This document shows, piece by piece, positions 42,905-51,637 of a stretch of 64,000 bases of DNA. The notes under the pieces are model-generated. The model searched no databases. It was not told where the DNA came from and saw only the letters and a list, made by a program, of their open reading frames with translations. The stretch covers positions 440,825-504,824 of the forward strand of contig NZ_FXAP01000001.1 in assembly GCF_900177615.1 (NCBI RefSeq), read 5' to 3'. Position numbers and translations under genes: made by a program. The DNA comes from Plantibacter flavus (GTDB lineage: Bacteria > Actinomycetota > Actinomycetes > Actinomycetales > Microbacteriaceae). Every line of letters starts with the position of its first letter. Positions within the stretch are counted from its first letter, which is position 1.

Positions 42905-43006
42905 GACAACGATGCCTCGGGCGTTGACCCCTGAACGGGGTGCACAAAACGGGCGACGCGAACGCGACACGGCGGTGTTGCGTCACGCAAGGTGCCTCCA
43001 GTCCGC

Positions 43007-43123
43007 TACCTTCGAGGTGGGGGCGTCACCCGTGAGCCGGTCCCGGAAGCCGCAAGCTTCTTGGTCGATCGGTTGCTAGACGCCTCAAGTGAGGGCGAGG
43101 TATTCGGGTTACCTCGCCCTCAC
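43007..43123 (+). ncRNA. Candidate structured small RNA or leader, ending in a terminator hairpin
   Basis: The gap 42905-43179 has no good gene. A TACCTT -10-like box (43007-43012) is followed by a possible RNA. An 8-bp closing stem (43020-43027 with 43079-43086, one G-T) encloses a hairpin GAAGC-CGCAA-GCTTC (43046-43060, extended by CC/GG). A 14-bp terminator stem, GTGAGGGCGAGGTA (43089-43102) with 43110-43123 and a 7-nt loop, comes next. No -35 at normal spacing is clear. It is either a free-standing small RNA of about 105 nt or an attenuated leader; rhodanese has its own -10 box at 43168. Confidence 0.5.
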
Positions 43124-43179
43124 GCTTGCCCGCCGCATCTTCCGGCCCGGCCGCACGTCCTCGACGGTAGGCTGAAACG

Positions 43180-43491
43180 ATGCAGGAGATCACCCCAAAC
43201 GAACTGAGCAAGCTCGAGCAGGCCGTCATCATCGATGTCCGCGAAGCCGACGAGGTCGCCGTCGCCAGCGTGCCCGGTGCACGGCACCTGCCGATGTCGA
43301 CCTTCCTCGACCACCTCGACGAGGTCCCTCGCGAAGAGACCGTCTACGTCATGTGTCACTCCGGTGGTCGCAGCGCCCGCGTCACGGGCTACCTCGAGCA
43401 GCAGGGCTACGACGCCGTGAACGTCACCGGTGGCATCTCCGAGTGGGCGGCCAGCGGCCTGCCGGTCGAGCGGTCCACCGACGCCGGCTGA
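43180..43491 (+). CDS. Single-domain rhodanese-like protein
   Basis: This 103-residue rhodanese domain begins ITPNELSKL, has IDVREADEV (18-26) and the active-site loop C59-HSGGRS, then GYDAVNVTGGISEW. Such proteins carry sulfur as a Cys persulfide or act in redox sensing. There is no membrane or second domain. A TAGGCT box lies 6 nt before the ATG (43168-43173), predicting leaderless translation. It is a single gene, convergent with the next gene. Confidence 0.9.
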   Translation: MQEITPNELSKLEQAVIIDVREADEVAVASVPGARHLPMSTFLDHLDEVPREETVYVMCHSGGRSARVTGYLEQQGYDAVNVTGGISEWAASGLPVERSTDAG

Positions 43492-43548
43492 GCCGTTCCC
43501 GACGAGCGGGTCGCGATCGTCGCGAGCCGGGCGGTGCGGGCGATCGGA

Positions 43549-43986
43549 TCAGCGCCGCTTGCGTCTCGCGATCTCGTCCGAGAGCTGCTGCACCAGCGCG
43601 GGGTCCGCGTCGCGCGCGAGGGCGACGTAGTGGTCCATGACGTCCGGGCGGTAGCGCACGGGCAACGTCTGTCCGGGGGCCAGTCGAGTGAGCTCCGTGA
43701 TCGTGACGCTCTCGTCGGCGATCCCGCGGAACGAGACACCGTCGGCGGTCTCCACGTCGAGCATCAGGACCAGGCGTGGATTGTTGTTGACCTCCCGCCA
43801 GTCGACGAGGACACCGAGCGCCAGCGTCCCCGTGCGCAGTTCGGCGTTCCGCTTGCGAGCATCTCCGCTGAGGATCGGATTCGGGGCGACGCCGGGGAAT
43901 GCGGGCCCGACGCCCAGTGCTTCCCGACTCAGGTCAGGCCTGAGCTGCGCCATGAGATCGTCGAGCTTCTTCTTCGAACCGAACAT
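43549..43986 (-). CDS. Uncharacterised soluble protein (145 residues)
   Basis: The protein starts MFGSKKKLDDLMAQLRPDL with a ribosome-binding site GGAGG just upstream. It has a beta-rich middle (TLALGVLVDWREV and RLVLMLDVETADG) and ends in RKRR. It contains PGQTLPVRYRPD, a phrase often found in small actinobacterial proteins that follow a DUF3592/SHOCT-like pattern, but I do not recognise the family with confidence. There is no signal peptide or membrane helix. An upstream in-frame extension has no conserved features and lacks a good start. Confidence 0.7.
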   Translation of the reverse strand: MFGSKKKLDDLMAQLRPDLSREALGVGPAFPGVAPNPILSGDARKRNAELRTGTLALGVLVDWREVNNNPRLVLMLDVETADGVSFRGIADESVTITELTRLAPGQTLPVRYRPDVMDHYVALARDADPALVQQLSDEIARRKRR

Positions 43987-44087
43987 CCCGAACCCTCCGC
44001 ACGTCGGCACCGGGTTCTCGACCCGGCGTCTGGCCTTCACCGCGATTGTAGGGCAGGGCCGTTCCCGACCGCCGTCGCCGGAGCGGC

Positions 44088-46283
44088 CTAGCGTGCGTCG
44101 ATGAGCGGCCGGAGGTGACGGTTCCAGGCCCACGTCCCAGCTCCGACCGCCGCGAACGCGAGTGACCCCAGCAGGAGTCCGACGAGCGTGTCACCCGCAC
44201 CCGGGACCGTCGCCGTCGGGCCCAGGAGTCCGAACAGCAGCGTGAAGCCCACGAACGCGCCGCCGAGCCACACCGGCCTCGACCAGGCGAGGATGGCCCG
44301 CCCACCGAGGGGCCCGAGGGGGAGGAGGGCGATCGACGCGGATCCGATCCCTGCGATCGCGGTCAGGTTCACGGCCTCGACGAGCATCGCGCCCACGCCG
44401 CCGCTCGGCTCGCCGGCCAGCGCCGACACGAGCCAGGCGATCGAACCGAGCCCGGCGGCCGCAGCGATCCGGGCCAGAGCGAGGCGGCCTGCGATGCGTG
44501 GCGCGATGGCATCGGAATCGATCTCCACCGAGGCTGTCGAGCCGGCTTCATGCGTTTCGGATCTCCGTGTCGGCCGGAGTTCGGTCAGCAGCGCGAAGAG
44601 CAGAGCCGGCTGCAGGGCCAGGAGGCGTGAGAGCGCGGTGACGACACCGACCGTCACCAGTCCGCCGACACGGACGCTGACGCGCATCGAGCCCAGCCCG
44701 GCTCGCCGGGCGACGACGAGCTGCGCGAGGAGGCCCACGACGTTGATCGCGACCACGGCGATGAGCGAGGCGAACCACAGCCGGAGGTACGCCGGCTGAC
44801 CGCTCACGGGGTGCGCGAACATGAGGATGCCTGCCGCGAGCACGGCGGTGACGACGGCCATCGCCGTGCGACTCGGGAGCGGGACCGACGGGACCCGCTC
44901 GAACTCGTCCCTCGGTCGGTTGCGCCCGGTCACCGCTGCACGACGACGGTCGGCCATCGTGGCGCGCCAGGGGGCGATGGAGGTCGCGAGGAGTCGGGCC
45001 GGGATCGCGATGAGCGCCACCGCCGCGAGGGCGAGGAGGGCGGCGAGCCACCAGACCGGCTGGCCGCGGCCGTCGATCGTGGAGGCGAGGGCCTGCGTGA
45101 ACGGCGTCGTTCCCGACCAGAGGCCGCCACCACCGGTGGGTGGAGCGGCGCCGGGCACCGGTTCACCGCTCGGCGACGGGGTCGGCTGTTGCGTCCCCGG
45201 AGCGGTCGTCCCCGGCGCGGGCGCGGGCTCGGCGCCGTCGGACGGCGATGGGGAGGCGGACGGTGCCGGCGTGGCGGGCGCGGCCGATGCGTCGCCGAAC
45301 GTCAGGGTGATCGCCGTGCTCGCCCCGCTCGTGTTGCCCGCGGCATCCTGCTGGATCGCGAGGACGACGTGCGCACCCGCCGGCACGCCCCCGCCCGAGC
45401 AACTCCAAGCGCCACCGGTGACGACCGCCGTGCAGACCGACGTCGAGTCGGCGAAGACGGTGACGGTCGCGCCGTCCTCGCCGGTGCCGGCGTAGCTCGC
45501 AGTCGAGATCGGCATCGCCTGTCCGGCCGTCGGTGAGGACATCACGGGCGGGGCCGGGGCGTCGCGGTCGATCGTGAGCACGACCGGGGAGGACGCGTCG
45601 GAGCGCTGGCCGCCGCTGAACGACGCCTGCTGCGTCGCCGTCACGGAGAGGTCGCCGGCCGGCAGTGGCTCGCCCAGCACGCAGAACCAGCTTCCGGAGC
45701 TGTCCGCCGCGAAACTGCAGGTGGCACCGGAGTCGGCGCGGACCGTCACCGTCGCTCCGGGGTAGGCGGTGCCGCGGACGCCGCCGTTGCTCGGTGTTCC
45801 TGCGGTGATGGTGGGCGGGCCGAGCGCGGACACGGAGATCTGCGCTGAGAGCGTCTCCGAGCCGCCGACCTCGACGGCGGTGATGAGCAGTCCGCCGCCG
45901 TCGGGCAGGTCGATCGAACAGGACCAGTCGGTGCTGTCGTCCTGCGGCAGGATGCAGACCGGCTCGAGACCGTCGCCGACCTGCAGCTGGACACCCGTGC
46001 CGGCGTCCTTCGTCCCGGTGACCGTGGTGCTGCCGCTGCCGATGAAGGAACCGGAGTCGGGGCTCGTGATGGTCGGTCCGTCGAGTGGCGGTGGGGTCGG
46101 CGCCGCAGCGCTCTCGCTCGGGGTGGGGAGCGGTTCGGGCGTCGCCGATGCAGGGCCCGCGACGGCCGTCGTCCAGAGTCCGGCCGAGAGGAAGACGGCG
46201 AGGAGGATCGCGACGCGTCCGATCGAGCGATTCGATCGGACTCCTGTTCCTGCGCGCGCGCGTTCCCCGGTCACCGTCTCCAT
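44088..46283 (-). CDS. Exported Ig-like repeat protein fused to a multi-spanning membrane domain
   Basis: This 731-residue protein has a signal sequence (about 20-46) and a Pro/Ser/Thr stretch. Three bacterial Ig-like (adhesion-type) repeats follow (about 68-330), with recurring phrases such as GATVTVRADSG and GAWSCSG. After a second Pro-rich linker there are seven or eight membrane helices (about 415-731). Near the C-terminus LLPLGPLGGRAIL resembles the LPxLDGGR motif of M50/site-2 proteases but lacks the Asp, and I see no HExxH, so it is more likely an inactive relative or an unrelated membrane domain. The start at 46283 follows GGGGGA. It is divergent from the TetR operon. Confidence 0.75.
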   Translation of the reverse strand: METVTGERARAGTGVRSNRSIGRVAILLAVFLSAGLWTTAVAGPASATPEPLPTPSESAAAPTPPPLDGPTITSPDSGSFIGSGSTTVTGTKDAGTGVQLQVGDGLEPVCILPQDDSTDWSCSIDLPDGGGLLITAVEVGGSETLSAQISVSALGPPTITAGTPSNGGVRGTAYPGATVTVRADSGATCSFAADSSGSWFCVLGEPLPAGDLSVTATQQASFSGGQRSDASSPVVLTIDRDAPAPPVMSSPTAGQAMPISTASYAGTGEDGATVTVFADSTSVCTAVVTGGAWSCSGGGVPAGAHVVLAIQQDAAGNTSGASTAITLTFGDASAAPATPAPSASPSPSDGAEPAPAPGTTAPGTQQPTPSPSGEPVPGAAPPTGGGGLWSGTTPFTQALASTIDGRGQPVWWLAALLALAAVALIAIPARLLATSIAPWRATMADRRRAAVTGRNRPRDEFERVPSVPLPSRTAMAVVTAVLAAGILMFAHPVSGQPAYLRLWFASLIAVVAINVVGLLAQLVVARRAGLGSMRVSVRVGGLVTVGVVTALSRLLALQPALLFALLTELRPTRRSETHEAGSTASVEIDSDAIAPRIAGRLALARIAAAAGLGSIAWLVSALAGEPSGGVGAMLVEAVNLTAIAGIGSASIALLPLGPLGGRAILAWSRPVWLGGAFVGFTLLFGLLGPTATVPGAGDTLVGLLLGSLAFAAVGAGTWAWNRHLRPLIDAR

Positions 46284-46404
46284 TCCCCCAAGATCACCGC
46301 AGGAAGTCAACCTCCCGCGCCAGATCGGGTCACATTCTCGGTCGATCCGCACGGGAAAACCGTCTCGACAGGTGCGCTCGGGCCGGCGGTCCGCCATACT
46401 GGCG

Positions 46405-46428
46405 CGACTGGGTCATCCGTCCCAGTCG
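46405..46428. promoter_or_regulatory. Palindromic operator upstream of the TetR-MFS operon
   Basis: CGACTGGG, 8 nt, CCCAGTCG is a perfect 8-bp inverted repeat 52 bp before the tetR start and between the divergent genes. Size and position suit autoregulation by the adjacent TetR protein. A smaller repeat, CGCC-ATACT-GGCG, lies just upstream. Confidence 0.55.
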
Positions 46429-46480
46429 AGTCGACCGCGATGGAGCGGCCCGACCCGCAGGCGCCCCGGGAAGGGTTGCG

Positions 46481-47110
46481 ATGCCGAGGATCTCCGTTGT
46501 CGACCGACGAGCCGAGCTGATCAGCGCCGCCCTCCGCGTCGTCGCAGCGGAGGGCGTCGCCGCCGCCACGACGAGGGCGATCGTGGCCGAGGCCGGGATG
46601 TCGCTCGCCAGCTTCCACTACGCCTTCGCCTCCCGCGACGAGCTCCTCGCCGAACTGGTCGCACACGTCGTCGAGCATGAACGCGTCGTCCTCGACGTCG
46701 GCGGGCTGCGGACGGACGAGGAAGCCGGTCAGGAGCATCCGCCCACCCTCGAGGCCGTCGTCCATGCCGGCCTCGAACGCTACGTCGACCTCCTCCGCGC
46801 CGATCCGGCTCGGGAGGCGGCGATGCAGGAGCTCAGCGCCTACGCGATGCGGACGCCGGGCCTCGAGCACCTCGCGCTCGAGCAGTATCGACGGTACGAG
46901 GAGCTCGCGTGTGAGGCGCTCGCGCTCGCCGCGACGGTCAGCGGCAGCACCTGGACGCAGCCCGTCGACGAGATCGCGCGGACCGTCATCGCCTTCACCG
47001 ACGGCCTGACACTCGGCTGGCTGGTGCGACGCGACGACGCCGAAGCCCGGCGACTCGTCGGGACGGTGGCGCACCTCGTCGCAACCCTCGCCGAACCGGC
47101 GCCGAGATGA
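46481..47110 (+). CDS. TetR-family transcriptional regulator
   Basis: This 209-residue protein has an N-terminal TetR helix-turn-helix (about 10-55, with AIVAEAGMSLASFHYAF as the recognition region) and a helical C-terminal ligand domain ending in a segment with FTDGLTLGWLV. GGAAGGG precedes the ATG. Its stop overlaps the MFS start by ATGA, so it heads a four-gene operon (TetR-MFS-PLP enzyme-lactone oxidase). It is likely an autoregulator acting at the palindrome 46405-46428 and responding to the compound handled by the operon. Confidence 0.88.
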   Translation: MPRISVVDRRAELISAALRVVAAEGVAAATTRAIVAEAGMSLASFHYAFASRDELLAELVAHVVEHERVVLDVGGLRTDEEAGQEHPPTLEAVVHAGLERYVDLLRADPAREAAMQELSAYAMRTPGLEHLALEQYRRYEELACEALALAATVSGSTWTQPVDEIARTVIAFTDGLTLGWLVRRDDAEARRLVGTVAHLVATLAEPAPR

Positions 47111-48363
47111 GCGGCCTCGGCACCGCAACCGTCGACCACCCGGCCGACCGACGGGTCACCGGGCGGTGGGTCGCCGCCTTCGCGGTCGCCTGGCTGGGCG
47201 TCTGGATGGCCCAGCTCGCCCCGCTGCAGCTCCTCCTGCCCGCGCAGATCGACGCGACGCTCGCTCCCGAGCACTGGGTGGACAGCGTCGTCGCCTTCGG
47301 TGTCGTCGCCGGGGCGGCCGGACTCTGCTCCATCGTCGCGTATCCGCTGACGGGCGCCCTGTCCGACCGCACACGGTCGCGGTTCGGAAGACGCCGCCCG
47401 TGGATCGCGGGTGGTGCGCTCGTCTTCGCCCTGGGGCTCGTCCTCCTCGGACTCCAGACCGGCATCGTCGGCATCGGCGTCTGCTGGTGCCTCGCCATCA
47501 TCGGTTTCTGCATCCTGGGAGCGGCGCTCACCGCGACCATCTCCGATCAGGTGCCCGTGGGGCAACGCGGCCTCGTCTCGGGGTGGATCTCCGCTCCGCA
47601 GGCCGTCGGGGTCATCCTCGGCATCGCCCTCCTGCTCCTGCTCGGCACCCAGATGGTCGTGGGATACCTGGCGCTCGCCGTCCTCCTGATCGTGCTCGTC
47701 GTGCCCTTCCTCCGGCTGCCCGATCCACTCCCGACGGGCGAACGACCCGTGCCACTCACCGTGCACGCGCTCCTGGAGAGCCTCTGGATCTCGCCGCGAC
47801 GGCACCCCGACTTCGCCTGGACCATGCTCAGCCGCGTCCTCGTGAACCTCGGCAACGCCTTCAGCACCTCGCTGCTGTTCTACTTCCTGCTCTTCGGGCT
47901 GGGGGACGCCGACGCCGAGACCGACCTCCTGCTGGTCACGGTCGTCTACACGGTGTTCGTCGTGGGGTCCTCGATCCTGCTCGGCCGACTGTCCGACCGC
48001 ATCGGACGACGACGCGTCTTCGTCGTCGCGGCCTCCGCCTCACAGGCGCTCGCCGCCCTCCTGCTCGCGATCTGGCCCTCGCTGCCGATGGGGTTCGTGT
48101 CGGCGGCACTGATCGGGCTCGGCTACGGCTGCTTCATGTCGGTCGACCAGGCGCTCGCGACGCAGGTCCTTCCCGACCCGGCGTCGCACGGCAAGGACCT
48201 CGGCATCATGAACATCGCCCAGGCGGTGCCGCAGGCGGTCGCTCCGCTCATCGGCGCGTGCCTCGTCGCCTGGCTCGGCGGATTCGCAGGCCTCTACCTC
48301 GTCTCCGCGGCCTGCGCCGTCGCAGGGGCGGTCGCTGTCACCCGAGTACGAGGAGTGCGCTGA
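47107..48363 (+). CDS. MFS transporter
   Basis: This 418-residue protein has 12 predicted membrane helices. The cytoplasmic loop after helix 2 reads GALSDRTRSRFGRRRPW, the MFS motif-A variant seen in sugar/GPH- and SLC45-like carriers; the equivalent in the second half is GRLSDRIGRRRVF. Transport direction and substrate cannot be read from the sequence. It is coupled to tetR by ATGA and to the PLP-enzyme gene by a TGATG overlap. Confidence 0.87.
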   Translation: MSGLGTATVDHPADRRVTGRWVAAFAVAWLGVWMAQLAPLQLLLPAQIDATLAPEHWVDSVVAFGVVAGAAGLCSIVAYPLTGALSDRTRSRFGRRRPWIAGGALVFALGLVLLGLQTGIVGIGVCWCLAIIGFCILGAALTATISDQVPVGQRGLVSGWISAPQAVGVILGIALLLLLGTQMVVGYLALAVLLIVLVVPFLRLPDPLPTGERPVPLTVHALLESLWISPRRHPDFAWTMLSRVLVNLGNAFSTSLLFYFLLFGLGDADAETDLLLVTVVYTVFVVGSSILLGRLSDRIGRRRVFVVAASASQALAALLLAIWPSLPMGFVSAALIGLGYGCFMSVDQALATQVLPDPASHGKDLGIMNIAQAVPQAVAPLIGACLVAWLGGFAGLYLVSAACAVAGAVAVTRVRGVR

Positions 48364-49607
48364 TGAGCATCGAACTGACCGCCGGCGGCCGGGTGTCCGA
48401 ACCGATGCCCTGGCTCGACCCGAGGCGGTACTGGGGCGGCATCGAGCGGGCCGTCTCGGACGTCGACTCGCCCGTCGCCGTCCTGCATCTCGGAGCCCTC
48501 CGCCACAACACGCACGACATGCTCCGACGGGCCGCGGGGAAACCGATCCGCGTCGCCAGCAAGTCCATCCGCGTCCGAGCGGTGATCGACGCGCTCCTCA
48601 GACAGCCCGGGTACGCCGGCGTGCTGGCCTACTCCCTGTCCGAGGCGCTCTGGTTGTCCGAGACGGTGGACGACGTCGTGGTCGGCTACCCGACGGCGGA
48701 GCGGGGTGCCATCGCGCGGCTGGCATCCGACGAACGGGCGGCCTCGCGGATCACCCTCATGATCGACTCCCTCGACCACCTCGACCTCGTCGACGCGGTG
48801 ACTCCTCCCGAGCGACGTGCACGCATCCGCGTGTGCATCGAGCTCGACGCCTCGTTCCGCGCGCCCGCCCTCGGCCATGTCGGTGTCCGCCGCTCGCCCC
48901 TGCGCACGCCGGACGAGGTCCGGGCTCTCGCGGAGGCGGTCGTCACCCGACCCGGCTTCAGCCTGGTCGGGATCATGGCCTACGAGGCGCAGATCGCCGG
49001 GCAGGGGGACGACCTCGCGGGTCGACCGGCGTGGTCGGCTGCGCTCCGCGCGATCCAGCGGCGCTCGTGGGCCGAACTCCGGGAACGTCGTGCGGCCGTG
49101 GTTGCGGAGGTCCGAGCGGTCGCGGAGCTGGAGTTCGTCAACGGCGGCGGGACGGGATCCCTGGAACTCACCGCGTCCGACGACTCGGTGACCGAGATCG
49201 CCGCGGGGAGCGGTGTCTTCGGCGGACACCTCTTCGACCACTACCGGGCGTTCACTCCGGCACCGGCCGCGGCGTTCGGTCTGTCGGTCGTCCGGAAGCC
49301 GTCGCCGGAGCTCGCGACGATCCTCGGCGGCGGATGGGTCGCCTCCGGTCCGCCGGGGCTCGACCGCCTCCCGCTCATCGCGTGGCCGGAGGGCCTCGAG
49401 ATGCTCCCGCGTGAGATGGCCGGTGAGGTGCAGACGCCGGTCTCCGGGGCTGCGGCGGCGTCGCTCCGGCTCGGTGACCGCGTCTGGTTGCGGCACACGA
49501 AGTCCGGGGAGCTCAGCGAACGGGTGGACGCGTTCCACGTGGTCGGGGACGACGGGGTGGAAGCCGTCCTGCCGACGTACCGCGGCGAAGGGCAGGGGTT
49601 CGTCTGA
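48363..49607 (+). CDS. PLP-dependent amino acid deaminase/aldolase-like enzyme (alanine racemase N-terminal fold)
   Basis: This 414-residue protein has an alanine-racemase-type TIM barrel. The PLP lysine is K67 in RVASKSIR, near the end of the first beta strand, and later segments GIMAYEAQIAG and NGGGTGSLEL bind the phosphate. A beta-domain follows (about 290-414) with WLRHTKSGELSERVD, as in D-threonine aldolase/D-serine dehydratase relatives rather than true alanine racemase. It overlaps both neighbours (TGATG and ATGA). The reaction is unknown: a D-amino acid or beta-hydroxy amino acid substrate would fit. Confidence 0.82.
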   Translation: MSIELTAGGRVSEPMPWLDPRRYWGGIERAVSDVDSPVAVLHLGALRHNTHDMLRRAAGKPIRVASKSIRVRAVIDALLRQPGYAGVLAYSLSEALWLSETVDDVVVGYPTAERGAIARLASDERAASRITLMIDSLDHLDLVDAVTPPERRARIRVCIELDASFRAPALGHVGVRRSPLRTPDEVRALAEAVVTRPGFSLVGIMAYEAQIAGQGDDLAGRPAWSAALRAIQRRSWAELRERRAAVVAEVRAVAELEFVNGGGTGSLELTASDDSVTEIAAGSGVFGGHLFDHYRAFTPAPAAAFGLSVVRKPSPELATILGGGWVASGPPGLDRLPLIAWPEGLEMLPREMAGEVQTPVSGAAAASLRLGDRVWLRHTKSGELSERVDAFHVVGDDGVEAVLPTYRGEGQGFV

Positions 49608-50917
49608 TGGGGAAGACGACAGCGTGGACGAACTGGGCGCGGACCGAGCGGGCGTGGCCCGTGCGGTTCGAGCGGCCCGACTCGGTCGGCGCGGTGCAGC
49701 GCCTCGTGCGCACAGCGGCGGGAGCGGGCCTCCCGATCAAGGCCGTCGGAGCCGGACACAGCTTCACCGGGATCGCCGTGGCGCCCGGTGTGCTGCTCGA
49801 ACTCGACGCCCTGAGCGGTCTGGTCCGGGTCGATCGGGAACGCAACCGTGTGACCCTCCGTGCCGGCACGCGCCTCCACGACATCCCGCGTCTCCTCGAA
49901 CCGTTCGGTCTCGCCATGCCGAACCTCGGCGACATCGACCGGCAGTCCGTCGCCGGCGCGATCTCCACCGGCACACACGGGACCGGGATGGCGTTCGGCG
50001 GCATCGCGACGCAGGTCGTCGGGGTGACGATGGTGACGGCGGAGGGCGAGCTGCTGACGTCGGACGCCGAGCAGGAACCAGGGCTCCTCCCGGCACTGGC
50101 GCTCGGGCTCGGCGCGCTCGGGATCATCGTCGAGGTCACGCTGCAGTGCGTCCCGGCGTTCGTGCTGCACGCGGTGGAGCGACCGGAGCCGCTCGACGAG
50201 CTGCTGCCCGAGCTGCTCGACCGGGCCGCCGCCGTCGACCACTTCGAGTTCTACTGGTTCCCGCACACCGCGACCGCCCTGACCAAGACGAACCACCGGT
50301 TGCCGGGTGATGCGCCCACGCAGCCACTCCGCCCGGTCGCGAAGTGGGTCGACGACACGCTCCTCGCCAACGGGGTCTACCGGGTCCTCTGCAACACGGG
50401 CGTCGTCGCGCCGGCCATCGTCCCGCGCGTGAACCGGCTCGCGGACCGCCTCGTCGGCGATCGCGAGTTCACCGATCGGTCGACGCGCGTGTTCACCACG
50501 AGCCGCACGGTGCGGTTCGTGGAGATGGAGTACGCGGTGCCGCTCGAGCACCTCCCGACCGCGTTCGCCCGCATCCGCGCGCTCATCGAGGAGCGGGGGT
50601 GGCGGATCTCCTTCCCGATCGAGGTCCGGGTCGCAGCGGCCGACGAGCTGTGGCTCTCCACGGCATCAGGTCGAGCGACCGGATACGTCGCCGTGCACCG
50701 CTTCTTCCGTGAGGACCCGGGAGAGTACTTCCGCGCCGTCGAGGCGATCATGACCGAGTTGGGCGGTCGGCCCCACTGGGGCAAACTGCACGGCCGTGAC
50801 GCGTCGTCCCTGCGAGGCGCCTATCCTCGTTTCGACGAGTTCGTCAGCCTCCGCGACCGCCTCGACCCCGGCCGACTGTTCGGGAACCGGTACCTCGCCC
50901 GCGTCCTCGGCGAGTGA
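49607..50917 (+). CDS. FAD-dependent sugar-1,4-lactone oxidase (D-arabinono-/L-gulono-lactone oxidase family)
   Basis: This 436-residue VAO-family oxidase has the FAD domain start RFERPDSVGAVQRLV and VGAGHSFT, with H51 in the position that often carries covalent FAD. AISTGTHGTG follows, and the C-terminal ALO domain has PHWGKLH near residue 390, which forms part of the active site in aldonolactone oxidases. Substrates in the family are sugar lactones or alditols. It is the last gene of the TetR operon. Pairing with a D-amino acid/aldolase-type enzyme is unusual for ascorbate-like synthesis, so the real substrate may differ. Confidence 0.87.
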   Translation: MGKTTAWTNWARTERAWPVRFERPDSVGAVQRLVRTAAGAGLPIKAVGAGHSFTGIAVAPGVLLELDALSGLVRVDRERNRVTLRAGTRLHDIPRLLEPFGLAMPNLGDIDRQSVAGAISTGTHGTGMAFGGIATQVVGVTMVTAEGELLTSDAEQEPGLLPALALGLGALGIIVEVTLQCVPAFVLHAVERPEPLDELLPELLDRAAAVDHFEFYWFPHTATALTKTNHRLPGDAPTQPLRPVAKWVDDTLLANGVYRVLCNTGVVAPAIVPRVNRLADRLVGDREFTDRSTRVFTTSRTVRFVEMEYAVPLEHLPTAFARIRALIEERGWRISFPIEVRVAAADELWLSTASGRATGYVAVHRFFREDPGEYFRAVEAIMTELGGRPHWGKLHGRDASSLRGAYPRFDEFVSLRDRLDPGRLFGNRYLARVLGE

Positions 50918-51051
50918 CGGCCCGCCGGGTGTCCGGTGCGTCCGCGCTGCACACCTGCTGCGTGCTTCCTCCGAACTCCCCAAGGGCACCGGCGGGTCGC
51001 AGGTAGAATGAGCGGACCCGCTCTCCATCGACTCAGAAGGAGCCCATCCTC

Positions 51052-51618
51052 ATGGAATGGCTGATCCCAGTCCTCATCGTCGTCGCCCTGGTCGTCATCG
51101 TCGGCATCTACTTCTGGGTGACGTACAACTCGCTCGTGACGCTGAACGTGCGGGTCGAGGAAGCATGGAGCGACATCACCGTCCAGCTGAAGCGGCGCGC
51201 CGACCTCATCCCGAACCTCATCGAGGCGGTCAAGGGGTACGCGGCGCACGAGAAGGCCGTGTTCGAGAACGTGACGAAGGCTCGCGCCGAGACGCTCACC
51301 GCACAGGGGCCGGCGGCCGTGAGTGAGGCCGAGACCCACATGCAGCAGGCGCTGAAGAGCATCTTCGCCGTCGCGGAGGCCTACCCGCAGCTCCAGGCGA
51401 GCCAGAACTTCCTCCAGCTCCAGTCCGAGATCGTCGACACCGAGGACAAGATCCAGGCCTCGCGCCGGTTCTACAACGGCGGTGTCCGGGAGCTGAACAC
51501 CAAGGTCAAGGTGTTCCCGAACAACCTGTTCGCGAAGGGCCTCGGGTTCTCGGAGCACGACTTCTTCGAGGTCACCGACAACGCGGCGATCGCCGAACCG
51601 CCGCGCGTCCAGTTCTGA
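51052..51618 (+). CDS. lemA: LemA family membrane protein
   Basis: This 188-residue protein has one N-terminal membrane helix (about 4-24). A four-helix LemA domain follows, with YNSLVTLNVRVEEAWSDI, QLKRRADLIPNLIE and the C-terminal RRFYNGGVRELNTKV and FPNNLFAKGLGF signatures. LemA proteins often accompany HtpX or TPM-domain proteins, but their role is not established. AAGGAG lies upstream of the ATG. It is followed after 19 bp by the htpX-like gene, a common pairing. Confidence 0.93.
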   Translation: MEWLIPVLIVVALVVIVGIYFWVTYNSLVTLNVRVEEAWSDITVQLKRRADLIPNLIEAVKGYAAHEKAVFENVTKARAETLTAQGPAAVSEAETHMQQALKSIFAVAEAYPQLQASQNFLQLQSEIVDTEDKIQASRRFYNGGVRELNTKVKVFPNNLFAKGLGFSEHDFFEVTDNAAIAEPPRVQF

Positions 51619-51637
51619 CGTGCGGTAGCGCAGTCCC

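Noticed and set aside
42975-43123. Actinobacterial 6C RNA
   Set aside because: The paired loops with six or more cytosines that define 6C RNA are not seen, so it is left as an unclassified candidate RNA.
40526-43180. Integrative element with attachment sites at tRNA-Leu
   Set aside because: No integrase and no second copy of the tRNA 3' end could be found downstream, so only an accessory pocket is proposed.
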